In this document: in pieces, positions 34,798 to 43,449 of the stretch
How the letters are laid out: each line of letters starts with the position of its first letter
Position numbering within the stretch: the stretch's first letter is position 1
NCBI GenBank assembly: GCA_900751995.1
Contig: CAADTP010000023.1
Span: 9,440-73,439 of the forward strand
Origin: Lachnospiraceae bacterium
GTDB taxonomy: Bacteria; Bacillota; Clostridia; Lachnospirales; Lachnospiraceae
Direction: 5' to 3'
DNA length: 64,000 nt
Translations under genes and position numbers: made by a program
Notes under the pieces: model-generated
What the model saw: the letters and a program-made list of their open reading frames with translations, nothing else
The model's database searches: none
What the model was told of the DNA's origin: nothing

Positions 34798-35970
34798 TCA
34801 TTCTCCCTTCTGTGAGGCTGACTCTTCCGGATAAAGAAGCCTGTCCAGGGTAGGAGCCACATGAAGAGCCTTCATGGTATCCGAAAAACTGTCCCTGCTC
34901 TTTTTCTTTCCGGTTTTTACTGCGCGGATCAGAATATTCTTTGGTGTATGTTCCATATCGATAAATTCAAGAAGCTGGGTTTCATATCCTTTGCTTTCCA
35001 GAAGCTCGGCACGAAGACCATCTGTGATCAGAGCTGCCATTCTTTCCTTCAGGATCCCATAACGCATAACAGGCTGGAGCATTTCGTTTCGGATCTGACG
35101 ATTCAGTTCATGCTGACAGCATGGAACAGACAGGATCACCTGAGCCCCCCATTCCACTGCCTTGGCCAGAGCGAAATCTGTTGCTGTATCGCAGGCATGA
35201 AGTGTCACCACCATGTCCACAGAAGAAACGCCTTCGTACCCTGCAATATCTCCCTGGTAAAAATGCAGCTTGTCATAACCATAAGATCTGGCCAATTCAC
35301 TGCAATGCCGTATCACATCTTCCTTAAGATCCAGCCCTATGATGTTTACATCAAAACCCTCCAGTTCTCTGAGATAATAATACATAGCAAAAGTAAGATA
35401 GGATTTTCCGCAGCCAAAATCCAGGATCGTGATCTCTCTGTCTTTAGGAAGCTTCGGAAGGATATCCCTGATAAACTCCAGAAAGCGATTGATCTGTCTG
35501 AACTTGTCATATCTGGAAGCAACGATCTTTCCATCCTTTGTCATAACTCCCAGATCCACCAGAAACGGAGCTGCCGTTCCCTCTCTGAGAATGTACTGTT
35601 TCACCCGGTTATGAGGAGCGATCTTTATCTTCTCATTCTGCGCAGGCCCGTGTTGTTTTGTTTTGATGGTTGCTTTCCCTTTCTTGCTGATAAGGATACT
35701 TCCATCCTGACTGCGTCCGGTTGCCTGAAGCTGACGAAATTCCTCCATGGCATGCTCCAGATAAGCAATCATCTCTTCCCTGGTAAAATTCTTATGATAA
35801 ACCTTCGTCCCTTCTGTCATGGACGCCTGGTAAAAAATCTGACCCTTCAGCTCCACAGGACGAAGCTTCACCTTGGAAGGTCCCTCGCCAGTCCTGCGGC
35901 CACTGACAACAGCCTGTATCAGCTGTTCATTAATCTGTTCTTCTAAAAATTCCCTTATTGTTTTCATCAT
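34798..35970 (-). CDS. SAM-dependent methyltransferase of unknown substrate
   Basis: The 390-residue protein has an N-terminal domain (1-150) and a Rossmann methyltransferase domain with TILDFGCGKSYLTFAMYYYL (motif I, about 195-215), LDLKEDVI, and HACDTATD followed by LSVPCCQHELNRQI. The CCQHE motif recalls the METTL25/RRNAD1 family, whose substrates are mostly unknown. An in-frame ATG three bases on (35967) is equally possible as the start. It is the first gene ahead of the large membrane protein and probably co-transcribed with it; whether they act together is not shown. Confidence 0.8.
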   Translation of the reverse strand: MMKTIREFLEEQINEQLIQAVVSGRRTGEGPSKVKLRPVELKGQIFYQASMTEGTKVYHKNFTREEMIAYLEHAMEEFRQLQATGRSQDGSILISKKGKATIKTKQHGPAQNEKIKIAPHNRVKQYILREGTAAPFLVDLGVMTKDGKIVASRYDKFRQINRFLEFIRDILPKLPKDREITILDFGCGKSYLTFAMYYYLRELEGFDVNIIGLDLKEDVIRHCSELARSYGYDKLHFYQGDIAGYEGVSSVDMVVTLHACDTATDFALAKAVEWGAQVILSVPCCQHELNRQIRNEMLQPVMRYGILKERMAALITDGLRAELLESKGYETQLLEFIDMEHTPKNILIRAVKTGKKKSRDSFSDTMKALHVAPTLDRLLYPEESASQKGE

Positions 35971-35976
35971 ACTTCC

Positions 35977-36005
35977 ATTATATTCACTTTTTGTTTTATT
36001 GTATA
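35977..36005 (-). promoter_or_regulatory. Probable promoter for the methyltransferase operon
   Basis: On the minus strand TATACA (36005-36000) and TATAAT (35982-35977) are 17 bases apart. The start site would fall at about 35970, on the first ATG. Confidence 0.5.
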
Positions 36006-36080
36006 TGGACAGATGTTGTGCGAACCAGTTTTGGTCGCTTCTGCCAGTATCACTGTATCGTTCATGGGTAAACCGCCATT

Positions 36081-36461
36081 TTAATACTCAGTGCGGAAAC
36101 ATTTTCTGCACCTTCTCCTCCTGCATCTTCGTCTGGAAATCTCCTGATACACCAGCACTTCGATCAGATCATCCAGGAACCCTCCTGGAATCTCCTGTAC
36201 ACTGGTATCTCCTTCCATCTGTCCTTTCACCTGGTGACAGATGTGATAGAGCATGAAACGATCCGGATATTCATCATACAGCCGGCTTCCCTCATAATCC
36301 AAAAGCTGACACTGTGCTTCCGCTTTTTCCTGGATCCTTCGGGCTGTATCCGGATAGTATGATCTCATCAGATCAAATTCCTTTTCCTGTTCTCTCTCTT
36401 CATTATAAAAACCAGGACTTCCCTGTGTAGCATAAAACGGATAAAAATCTGGATAGATCAT
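36081..36461 (-). CDS. Hypothetical protein, acidic with a basic Arg/Cys tail
   Basis: The 126-residue protein starts MIYPDFYPFYATQG. The middle is helical and acidic with LLDYEGSRLYDEYPDRF and the VKGQMEGDTS segment; the tail is a run of Arg and Cys (RRRCRRRRCRKC). I do not recognise a family; similar small proteins occur in Lachnospiraceae. It follows mtnN by about 80 bases on the same strand. No signal peptide or membrane segment is visible. Confidence 0.7.
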   Translation of the reverse strand: MIYPDFYPFYATQGSPGFYNEEREQEKEFDLMRSYYPDTARRIQEKAEAQCQLLDYEGSRLYDEYPDRFMLYHICHQVKGQMEGDTSVQEIPGGFLDDLIEVLVYQEISRRRCRRRRCRKCFRTEY

Positions 36462-36539
36462 AACTCTTCTGCTGTCCTCTCTCTGCTATCTCTTACAGTA
36501 TATGCAGAAGAAAAATGACGGTTCCCTCCAAAGTTCCGA

Positions 36540-37241
36540 TCAGGCCATCCGTTTCAGCATTCCCTGGGTCAGACGTACGCTGTGCTCAATTGCAAGCTTT
36601 TCAAAAGCCGGATAATCCATGTTCGCACTATTATCTGCTTTATCTGAGATAGCACGGATGATCAGGAATGGAATCCCGTTAAGAGCTGCTGCCTGTCCGA
36701 TCGCTGCGCCCTCCATCTCAACAGCATAGGCGCTGAATTCCTTTACAATATTATCTTTTACACCCTGATCACATACAAACTGATCTCCGGAAGCAATTCT
36801 TCCTTCAAAAACCCTGATCTCCGGATTTACTTCCTCGCATACATCATGTGCGATCTTACGAAGGCACTCATCTGCCTGGAAGGAAAACTCTTTCATCTGC
36901 GGGATCTGTCCCTTCGGATATCCGAATCCGGTTGCATCCATATCATGATGAAGAACATCTGTGGAAAGTACGATATCTCCAATATTGATATCATTGTTAA
37001 GGCTTCCTGCGATACCGGTATTGATCACCGCTTCCACCTGAAAGAGATCTGCCAGGATCTGGGTGCACATGCCAGCATTTACCTTACCGATCCCGGACTG
37101 TACCACAACTACCTTCTTTCCTTCCAGAACACCCTCATAAAAATCCATTCCGGCTCTGGTAGTAATGGATACATTCTCCATAACCTCTTTCAGTCTTGCT
37201 ACTTCCTGTTCCATTGCTCCTATGATTCCAACACATTTCAT
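36540..37241 (-). CDS. mtnN: 5'-methylthioadenosine/S-adenosylhomocysteine nucleosidase
   Basis: The enzyme cleaves adenine from methylthioadenosine and S-adenosylhomocysteine, feeding methionine salvage and limiting feedback on methyltransferases. The 233-residue protein has GIAGSLNNDINIGDIVLSTD, the HHDMDATGFGYPKGQIP loop, the VEMEGAAIGQ substrate motif with catalytic Glu, and AISDKAD with the catalytic Asp. GAGGA precedes the ATG. It starts divergently from the TSCPD gene through a shared control region. Confidence 0.96.
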   Translation of the reverse strand: MKCVGIIGAMEQEVARLKEVMENVSITTRAGMDFYEGVLEGKKVVVVQSGIGKVNAGMCTQILADLFQVEAVINTGIAGSLNNDINIGDIVLSTDVLHHDMDATGFGYPKGQIPQMKEFSFQADECLRKIAHDVCEEVNPEIRVFEGRIASGDQFVCDQGVKDNIVKEFSAYAVEMEGAAIGQAAALNGIPFLIIRAISDKADNSANMDYPAFEKLAIEHSVRLTQGMLKRMA

Positions 37242-37332
37242 GATCTGTAAATCCTCTCTTTCAATATGATATCCCGCTGAATTTCACAGTTTTTTCCGTT
37301 CAGCAGTATCTTTTTCTTTTTCTACATTGTTC

Positions 37333-37384
37333 ATTATAACAAATTTTATTTTTTATGGAAACTTTTTTTGAGAGATGCTATAAT
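37333..37384. promoter_or_regulatory. Divergent promoters sharing a -35 region
   Basis: On the plus strand TGGAAA (37356-37361) and an extended TATAAT (37379-37384) are 17 bases apart for the TSCPD gene. On the minus strand the same six bases read TTTCCA with TATAAT at 37338-37333, again 17 bases away, for mtnN. Confidence 0.5.
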
Positions 37385-37415
37385 CGATAAATAAACAGAA
37401 CAGGAGGTAACCAGA

Positions 37416-37664
37416 ATGGTTTATAAGACAAAAGGCGTCTGTGCTCAGGGAATTGAGTTCGAGATCGACGATAATAAAAAAGTTCACAATATCAAGTTTA
37501 CAGGCGGATGTTCCGGAAACACACAGGGTGTTGCACAGCTTGCAGAGGGAATGGATGCAGATGAAGTGATCTCCCGTCTGGAAGGCATCCGCTGCGGATT
37601 CAAACCAACTTCATGTCCGGATCAGCTTGCAAAAGCCATCCGCCAGGCATTGAACGAAGGCTGA
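37416..37664 (+). CDS. TSCPD domain protein (TIGR03905 type)
   Basis: The 82-residue protein is one TSCPD domain: KGVCAQGIEFEIDDNKKV, FTGGCSGNTQGVAQL and the C-terminal TSCPDQLAKAI signature from which the domain is named. The domain also occurs in NrdJ-type reductases, but single-domain forms like this have no known function. GGAGG lies eight bases before the ATG. It is alone, divergent from mtnN. Confidence 0.92.
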   Translation: MVYKTKGVCAQGIEFEIDDNKKVHNIKFTGGCSGNTQGVAQLAEGMDADEVISRLEGIRCGFKPTSCPDQLAKAIRQALNEG

Positions 37665-37781
37665 TCTCACATAATCTTATTTTGTATATCGGATTTATCA
37701 TCACCCTGCGAAAAATTTCCGCAGGGTGATTTTATGATGATTTGACAAAATAATTGTTTCAATGTTATCTTTGTTATCCGG

Positions 37782-39398
37782 TTAAATATCTGTTCTGTCC
37801 CACTTATCACACAGTGACTGGATATCTCTTGCAAAACGATCCAGATCTTTATTAGGGCAGCCTTCATTCTTCCGGATCACGGACATCAGGCGACGTCCCA
37901 TAGCCAGCAGCTTCTCATATGCACGGGCAGCCTTGGTTGTTTTCGGCGAAGCAGTTGCCTTTACGATCCGAACACCGACAGCCTCATGGATACACCGGTT
38001 CTCCAGAAGATCATATTCAGTTCCACTAAAGGGTGCTGTTGCATCATACCCAAGCTCTTCTTTAAGCCTCTGGGCAAAAATCTCCGTCACCGTATCATCA
38101 CCATGCGTAACAAATACGTGTTTTGGTCTCGTCTCAAAGGCTTTCGCCCATTCTATAAGTCCGTTTACATCAGCATGACCGCTGATTCCCGGCATTTTGC
38201 ATATTTCAGCAGCTACCTGCACAGTCTCACCAAACAACTTCATCTCCACAGCACCTTCCAATAATGCCCGTCCCGGAGTTCCGATAGCCTGGTATCCAAC
38301 AAAAAGAATGGTATTTCTGGGATTCCACAGATTGTGTTTCAGATGATGTTTGATACGACCAGCATCACACATACCGCTGGCGGAAATGATCACCTTGCAG
38401 TCCTCATCAAAATTGATAGCTCTGGAATCATCGGTAGTAACGGAGGTCTTCAATCCCGGGAAGGATAACGGATTGATACCTTTATTCAAAAGATCCATTG
38501 CTTCCTCATCATAGCAGGTATATGCATTCTCACTGAAGATCGTAGTTGCCTCATTGGCAAGGGGACTGTCTACATATACCGTAAAACCATCATGGCCGTG
38601 AACCAGTCCCTGTTCTTTGATCTGTCGGATAAAATACAGCATTTCCTGAGTACGGCCTACTGCAAAGGACGGGATCACCAAACTGCCGCCTCTGTCAAAG
38701 GTCCTCTGGATGATCTCTGCCAGTATTGCCGGATAATCCGGACGTTCTCCATGACTGCGGTCTCCGTAGGTAGATTCCATCACAACATAATCTGCCTCTC
38801 GGATATATACCGGATCCCTGATCAGCGGCTGATCGATATTTCCGATATCGCCGGAAAAAACGATCTTTTCTGTTTTGTCCTCTTCCGTCATCCAAACTTC
38901 AATACTGCTGGAGCCAAGAAGATGTCCTGCATCCACAAATCTTACTTCGATTCCCTCTGCCGGTTTGATGATCTTATCATATGGGCATCTGACGAAGTTC
39001 CGGAGCACACCCATGGCATCTTCCATAGTGTATGCAGGAATAAATTCCGGTTTTCCTTCTCTCCGCCCCTTTCGGTTTCTCCACTCAGCCTCGAACATCT
39101 GGATATGTGCGCTGTCACGAAGCATGATATCGCAGAGATTACAAGTTGCCTCTGTCGCATAGATCGGCCCCTGATAGCCTTTTGCATACAAGGCCGGAAG
39201 ATTTCCGGAATGATCCATGTGTGCATGTGTCAGAAGCACAAAATCCAGATCACCCGGAGCCACCGGAAGCTCCTTATTTTCATAATAATCCGGTCCCTGC
39301 TCCATTCCATAATCCACCAGAAACTTCCGTCCTGCCGCTTCCAGATAATAACAGCTTCCAGTCACCTCATGCGTAGCACCGATAAATGTTATCTTCAT
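37782..39398 (-). CDS. MBL-fold beta-CASP RNA nuclease
   Basis: The protein belongs to the metallo-beta-lactamase beta-CASP group of RNA-processing nucleases (CPSF73/YsdC-like). The 538 residues contain the metal motif THAHMDHSG at 57-65, DAGHLLGSSS, VMESTYGD, the beta-CASP SFAVGRTQEML, ASGMCDAGR, and SGHADVNGLIEW near 395, ending with FVTHGDD. A C-terminal tail of about 90 residues follows. The start at 39398 was chosen because AAAGGGGG lies seven bases ahead; a TTG six bases upstream is less likely. It stands alone. Confidence 0.92.
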   Translation of the reverse strand: MKITFIGATHEVTGSCYYLEAAGRKFLVDYGMEQGPDYYENKELPVAPGDLDFVLLTHAHMDHSGNLPALYAKGYQGPIYATEATCNLCDIMLRDSAHIQMFEAEWRNRKGRREGKPEFIPAYTMEDAMGVLRNFVRCPYDKIIKPAEGIEVRFVDAGHLLGSSSIEVWMTEEDKTEKIVFSGDIGNIDQPLIRDPVYIREADYVVMESTYGDRSHGERPDYPAILAEIIQRTFDRGGSLVIPSFAVGRTQEMLYFIRQIKEQGLVHGHDGFTVYVDSPLANEATTIFSENAYTCYDEEAMDLLNKGINPLSFPGLKTSVTTDDSRAINFDEDCKVIISASGMCDAGRIKHHLKHNLWNPRNTILFVGYQAIGTPGRALLEGAVEMKLFGETVQVAAEICKMPGISGHADVNGLIEWAKAFETRPKHVFVTHGDDTVTEIFAQRLKEELGYDATAPFSGTEYDLLENRCIHEAVGVRIVKATASPKTTKAARAYEKLLAMGRRLMSVIRKNEGCPNKDLDRFARDIQSLCDKWDRTDI

Positions 39399-39753
39399 GC
39401 ACAAGCCCCCTTTTCCGTCCCACGTTCTGAAATTTCCATATCAAAAAAAGCCTGAAGGATCTCTCTGTGATATCCGATCGTCCAGAAACGCTGTGATATA
39501 CAATTCCAAGAAGAAATAATCGACTTTTTGTTTATTAACGGTTTGTTATTGTATTTATTATACACGAAATATATGTTTTTTGACAGTCTTTTTGTGAAAT
39601 ATGTTTCTTTTTTTAAGGGGATTTCTTTAGATTTTTTGATATTATTCAGAATTTTTAGACATTCCCCAGCGAAGGTAATGTAAAGTTTACTGGATTTTTT
39701 ATTTTTTTTGGGGGTGTGGCATCGCTGGGGGTGTGATTTATTTTGTTGATTTG
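39399..39753. other. AT- and G-rich gap with a 9-bp inverted repeat
   Basis: CCCCAGCGA (39664-39672) and TCGCTGGGG (39722-39730) are a perfect 9-bp inverted repeat around a 49-base T- and G-rich loop that contains GTAAAGTTTAC. No T-run follows on the minus strand, so it is not a normal terminator. The 39400-39600 part is AT-rich and holds the beta-CASP gene leader. Confidence 0.55.
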
Positions 39754-40233
39754 TTATTTTACTAAAACACCATTGGTTAAGGTCCTTGTTGCTTCCTTGC
39801 TACCATCTTTCGCTGCATGATAGCCTCGTACACGGTAATAATATCCACTTGGAACAATAACTGTAATATCTTTAACTAAATTACTTGCATTTGATGCTGT
39901 AAAATTCCAGCTTTTATATGTAGAATATGTTCCATTTACTTTTCTTTCCAAGTAAACTTCCAGATAAACTTTATCGCATACATGATGGCACTGAGTTATT
40001 CCTGTAATAATAACTTTATTGCTTGCTAATTTCTTTATGGTCGTCGTTCCAAAATTCAAATTATTACCACGTAAAACGCTATAAGTTGTATCTTCAGCAT
40101 AATCCGCCTCTGTATCTGTTTCCACTGAAAAATCATCTGATAAACTTTCTGCCATTGCAGGAACTGCAAATAACATACTGCAGCAGCATACTAAAACCAA
40201 CATACTTATTATTTTTTTCATTTTCTCTTTCAT
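39754..40233 (-). CDS. Secreted DUF6147-like protein
   Basis: The 159-residue protein has a signal peptide (MKEKMKKIISMLVL..., cleavage near AMA at about 28) and a compact beta-rich exported domain. The segments NNLNFGTTTIKKLAS, CHHVCDKVYLEVYLERK and SGYYYRVRGYHAAKDG match the DUF6147 family of Firmicutes as I recall it; no function is known. Two Cys (in the CHHVC pair) may form a disulfide or bind metal. AAAGGAGG lies ahead of the ATG at 40233. It follows the DUF4367-type gene in the same direction and may share its transcript. Confidence 0.82.
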   Translation of the reverse strand: MKEKMKKIISMLVLVCCCSMLFAVPAMAESLSDDFSVETDTEADYAEDTTYSVLRGNNLNFGTTTIKKLASNKVIITGITQCHHVCDKVYLEVYLERKVNGTYSTYKSWNFTASNASNLVKDITVIVPSGYYYRVRGYHAAKDGSKEATRTLTNGVLVK

Positions 40234-40299
40234 GTAATGTCTTTCCTCCTTTAAACTTTCATTACAGTATATATACGATTTTAAAAATGTTTTATCGCG

Positions 40300-41139
40300 C
40301 TAAAATTTGATATTTTTTACTAAATTCATAAATTCCCTCTGCTGCATCTTACCACTTATTTGATAAAATACAGAATCTTTCTCCCAATATGCCGCATAAT
40401 TTTCCTTCTTATCATTTTTATCCTGTATTTTCTTTATAGTAATATTAATATTCTCATTTTTCATCTTTACCGTTGCAATTTCTTTTCCATCCAAAATATA
40501 AGCTCCACTTTTACGCTCATCCGAATAATCATTAATATATAACGTAACAATTTCCTGTCCATAATAATATTCCATCAATGCATATCCGGATTTAACATTA
40601 ACGTTGTAACTTCTGAATTCAAAATTTTCAAGACGATACAATATCAGCGGTACGTCTAAATCTAATTTCTCTTCAATATCATCAATTGCCGTCTGCTCGT
40701 CTTCATATTCTTTATCATTCGTTCTATCATTATCTACCACGATACTCGTATCATCCCCAACCCAATACCTCACAGAATCAATAAAATAACTCCTGTTTGC
40801 CTGGCTGGTCATGCTTGCGGCGAAGATACCGGCTGAGCATACAAGTACTGCTGCCGCTACGCGAGCTGCTTTATGACTTTTCTTTTCGGGCAGATAAACG
40901 ATTTTTACATTCTCTTTATGATCATCAGTTTTAATACTGTCAGTTTCGTCTTCTTTGTAAACACCATCTGCTTTCAGTTTTTCTACAAGCCTCTGATAAG
41001 CAGCCTTTGCCTCCTCTTCTGTTTCTCCATCATCAGGAATCACTCCATCTGGAAACAGGATTTTTTCCATCTCTTCGGTTTCTTTTTCATATTCTTCTGC
41101 CAACCATTTTTTCAGTTCAGCATCCCTGAAATTTTCCAT
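40300..41139 (-). CDS. Membrane protein with a DUF4367-like external domain, anti-sigma-like
   Basis: The 279-residue protein has an acidic cytoplasmic part (1-90) with helices, one membrane span (about 95-112, VAAAVLVCSAGIFAASM), and an extracytoplasmic DUF4367-like domain (about 130-279) with YYGQEIVTLYIND and a lipid/peptide-like beta structure ending in FMNLVKNIKF. This build is that of anti-sigma factors next to ECF genes in Firmicutes. A sigma factor gene lies 1.2 kb away, on the same strand but beyond murG. Function is inferred from architecture. GGAGAAA precedes the ATG. Confidence 0.75.
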   Translation of the reverse strand: MENFRDAELKKWLAEEYEKETEEMEKILFPDGVIPDDGETEEEAKAAYQRLVEKLKADGVYKEDETDSIKTDDHKENVKIVYLPEKKSHKAARVAAAVLVCSAGIFAASMTSQANRSYFIDSVRYWVGDDTSIVVDNDRTNDKEYEDEQTAIDDIEEKLDLDVPLILYRLENFEFRSYNVNVKSGYALMEYYYGQEIVTLYINDYSDERKSGAYILDGKEIATVKMKNENINITIKKIQDKNDKKENYAAYWEKDSVFYQISGKMQQREFMNLVKNIKF

Positions 41140-41231
41140 TATTTTTCTCCTGTAATCCTATCTTTCCTTGACAATTCCTCCGTTAGAGTTCATATTTAAT
41201 GATAGTATATGACTATTCAGGAGGAATCCAA

Positions 41232-42299
41232 ATGAAACACATCGTACTTACCGGCGGTGGTACTGCCGGACATGTAACTCCAAATATTGCCCTGATCCCA
41301 AAGCTCAGGGAGCTTGGTTATAAGATTTCCTACATCGGTTCCTACGAAGGAATCGAAAAAAAACTGATCGAAGAACTTGGAATCCCATATTATGGAATCT
41401 CATCCGGAAAGCTGAGACGTTACTTCGATCTCAAAAACTTCTCTGACCCGTTTCGTGTACTGAAGGGATTCAGCCAGGCCAGAAAGATTCTGAAAGAGCT
41501 GAAACCGGACGTTGTTTTTTCTAAAGGCGGTTTCGTTACGGTTCCCGTTGTGATCGCGGCCAAACGTTTAAAAATCCCCGCATTGATCCACGAGTCCGAC
41601 ATGACTCCAGGTCTTGCCAATAAACTCTGTCTCTCTTCTGCATCCAGAATCTGCTGTAATTTTCCTGAGACAGTCGCCAATCTTCCAGCTGACAAAGCAG
41701 TTCTTACAGGAACTCCGATCCGCCAGGAACTTCTTTCCGGAAATGCGGAAAACGGTCGTAAATTCTGTGGTTTCACTGCTGACAAACCGGTACTTATGGT
41801 TATCGGTGGTAGTCTGGGAGCTGCTTCTGTCAATGATAATGTCCGCAAGATCCTCCCTGAACTTCTGAAGGAATTCCAGGTTGTTCATCTCTGCGGAAAG
41901 GGAAAAACCGATGAATCTCTCAACGGTACTGCCGGATACGTCCAGTATGAATATATCCAGGACGAGCTTCCGGATCTGTTTGCCATGGCTGATATCGTAA
42001 TCTCCCGCGCAGGCGCTAACGCGATCTGTGAAATCCGCGAACTTCATAAGCCAAATCTTCTGATCCCTCTTTCTGCCAAAGCCAGTCGTGGTGACCAGAT
42101 CCTTAACGCTCGATCCTTCGAACGCCAGGGCTTCAGTAAAGTGCTGGAAGAAGAGGAGATCACAGAAGAAAAGCTTCTGGAAACCATCCGCCAGCTCTAT
42201 ACCGATCGTCAGAAATATACAGATGCTATGGCAGGAAACGGCCAGGTAGATTCCATCAGTAAGATCACTGATCTTATTGAAGAATGCGCCAGAGCCTGA
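41232..42299 (+). CDS. murG: UDP-GlcNAc:lipid I N-acetylglucosaminyltransferase
   Basis: MurG adds GlcNAc to lipid I to give lipid II at the inner face of the membrane. The 355-residue protein opens MKHIVLTGGGTAGHVTPN with the GGGTAGH motif, has the GGFVTVPVVIAA acceptor segment, and the nucleotide-sugar GGSLGAASVND and SRAGANAICE motifs with the catalytic fold GT-B. AGGAGG lies six bases before this ATG; a further ATG-like codon upstream lacks support. It is inserted between the anti-sigma-like gene and a sigma factor on the other strand. It is not in a dcw cluster here. Confidence 0.97.
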   Translation: MKHIVLTGGGTAGHVTPNIALIPKLRELGYKISYIGSYEGIEKKLIEELGIPYYGISSGKLRRYFDLKNFSDPFRVLKGFSQARKILKELKPDVVFSKGGFVTVPVVIAAKRLKIPALIHESDMTPGLANKLCLSSASRICCNFPETVANLPADKAVLTGTPIRQELLSGNAENGRKFCGFTADKPVLMVIGGSLGAASVNDNVRKILPELLKEFQVVHLCGKGKTDESLNGTAGYVQYEYIQDELPDLFAMADIVISRAGANAICEIRELHKPNLLIPLSAKASRGDQILNARSFERQGFSKVLEEEEITEEKLLETIRQLYTDRQKYTDAMAGNGQVDSISKITDLIEECARA

Positions 42300-42323
42300 C
42301 TATATTTCCACAACAGCCATATG

Positions 42324-42363
42324 AAAACTCTGCCACTCCCTTCCGGGCTGGCAGGGTTTTCTT
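42324..42363. terminator. Bidirectional terminator between murG and the sigma factor gene
   Basis: AAAACTCTGCC and GGCAGGGTTTT form an 11-bp stem with one G-T pair, with T- and A-runs for both directions. Confidence 0.85.
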
Positions 42364-42891
42364 TTATTCGTATACTTTGCGAAATTCTTCCTGCAGCCAG
42401 CGCTTCGCTTTATATATCCTGTTATTGACACCACTTTTCGTCAGACCATATTCTTCTGCAACTGTTTCAACGGAAATCTCCAGATATTTGACCTGAATTA
42501 AGATCTCATAATTTATCGGCTGTTTCTTTCGAAATCTTCTCAGCACCATATACATAAATTCTTTCTTCTCTTTACGCAGAAATACCTCTTCCGCATCGAC
42601 CGAATTCTGTTCTTCCAGAAATGCCGCAACTTCTTCCTGACAGACAAACTCATGCTTGGAGCTTGATTTCTTTATATAATCCAAAGCCTTATTCATAGAT
42701 GCCCTCTTGATCAGAGAAAACATCATCTTTTCATTATCAATATTCAGGCCATCCTTTATAGTATACATTTTGTAAAGTACATCCTGACTGACATCATCAG
42801 CAGTACTCCAGTCATGGAGAACCCCATACGCATACCCTCTGGATATTTTTCGGTATTTAAGATAAAACTCTTCAAATGTCTGATTATTCAT
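42364..42891 (-). CDS. Sigma-70 family RNA polymerase sigma factor (ECF-like)
   Basis: The 175-residue protein has sigma region 2 (about 10-75) with ADDVSQDVLYKMYT and region 4 (about 115-170) with the helix-turn-helix ISVETVAEEYGLTKSGVNNRIYKAKRWL. There is no region 1 or 3, so it is an ECF-type factor. AGAGG lies just before the ATG at 42891. It follows the HIT gene by 23 bases and may be its co-transcribed partner. An anti-sigma-like gene lies beyond murG. No target promoter is known. Confidence 0.9.
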   Translation of the reverse strand: MNNQTFEEFYLKYRKISRGYAYGVLHDWSTADDVSQDVLYKMYTIKDGLNIDNEKMMFSLIKRASMNKALDYIKKSSSKHEFVCQEEVAAFLEEQNSVDAEEVFLRKEKKEFMYMVLRRFRKKQPINYEILIQVKYLEISVETVAEEYGLTKSGVNNRIYKAKRWLQEEFRKVYE

Positions 42892-42914
42892 TTTTCCTCT
42901 TTAGTGGCTATTTG

Positions 42915-43319
42915 TCATTCTTTAATTTTCTTTAAGATTTCATCTCTCACCTCATCGCTGAGTTCTCCGGGTTTCCAGGTTAAACCAACACCATCTCCCT
43001 CATATCTCGGAATCAGATGCATGTGAAAATGAAACACAGTCTGTCCTGCGATCTCTCCATTGTTCTGCACAACATTAAATCCATCACAGTTCAGTGCATC
43101 TCTCAGCTTTCCTGCCATTTTTTTAGCCAGGATCATTGCTTTTCCGGCAGTCTCATCCGGAAGTTCATAAATATTCGCTGCATGCTTTTTCGGCAGGATC
43201 AATGAGTGTCCTTTGCTTGCCGGTCCCAGATCCAGAATCACGCGAAATTCCTCATCCTCATAAAGTGTTGCTGATGGAATCTCTCCATTTGCGATTTTAC
43301 AAAATATGCAATCTCCCAT
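42915..43319 (-). CDS. HIT family nucleotide hydrolase
   Basis: HIT proteins hydrolyse nucleoside phosphoramidates and adenylated compounds. The 134-residue protein begins MGDCIFCKIANGEIPSA with the CxxC zinc pair, has SLILPKKHAANIYEL and ends its active site with HFHMHLIPRY, the H-x-H-x-H triad with the catalytic middle His. Length and order are typical of the YhiT/Hint type. AAGGAGG precedes the ATG. It precedes the sigma gene by 23 bases. Confidence 0.95.
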   Translation of the reverse strand: MGDCIFCKIANGEIPSATLYEDEEFRVILDLGPASKGHSLILPKKHAANIYELPDETAGKAMILAKKMAGKLRDALNCDGFNVVQNNGEIAGQTVFHFHMHLIPRYEGDGVGLTWKPGELSDEVRDEILKKIKE

Positions 43320-43449
43320 TATTTTGTCCTCCTTGTTTGCAAAATTATTTTATCTATATTCTTATTTTGTCGTATTTTCTCGAATTTTTCAATACTGTTC
43401 TTGTTGATATTTGAAATTTCTGATGTTAATATTTTTTCGAGGTGATAAT

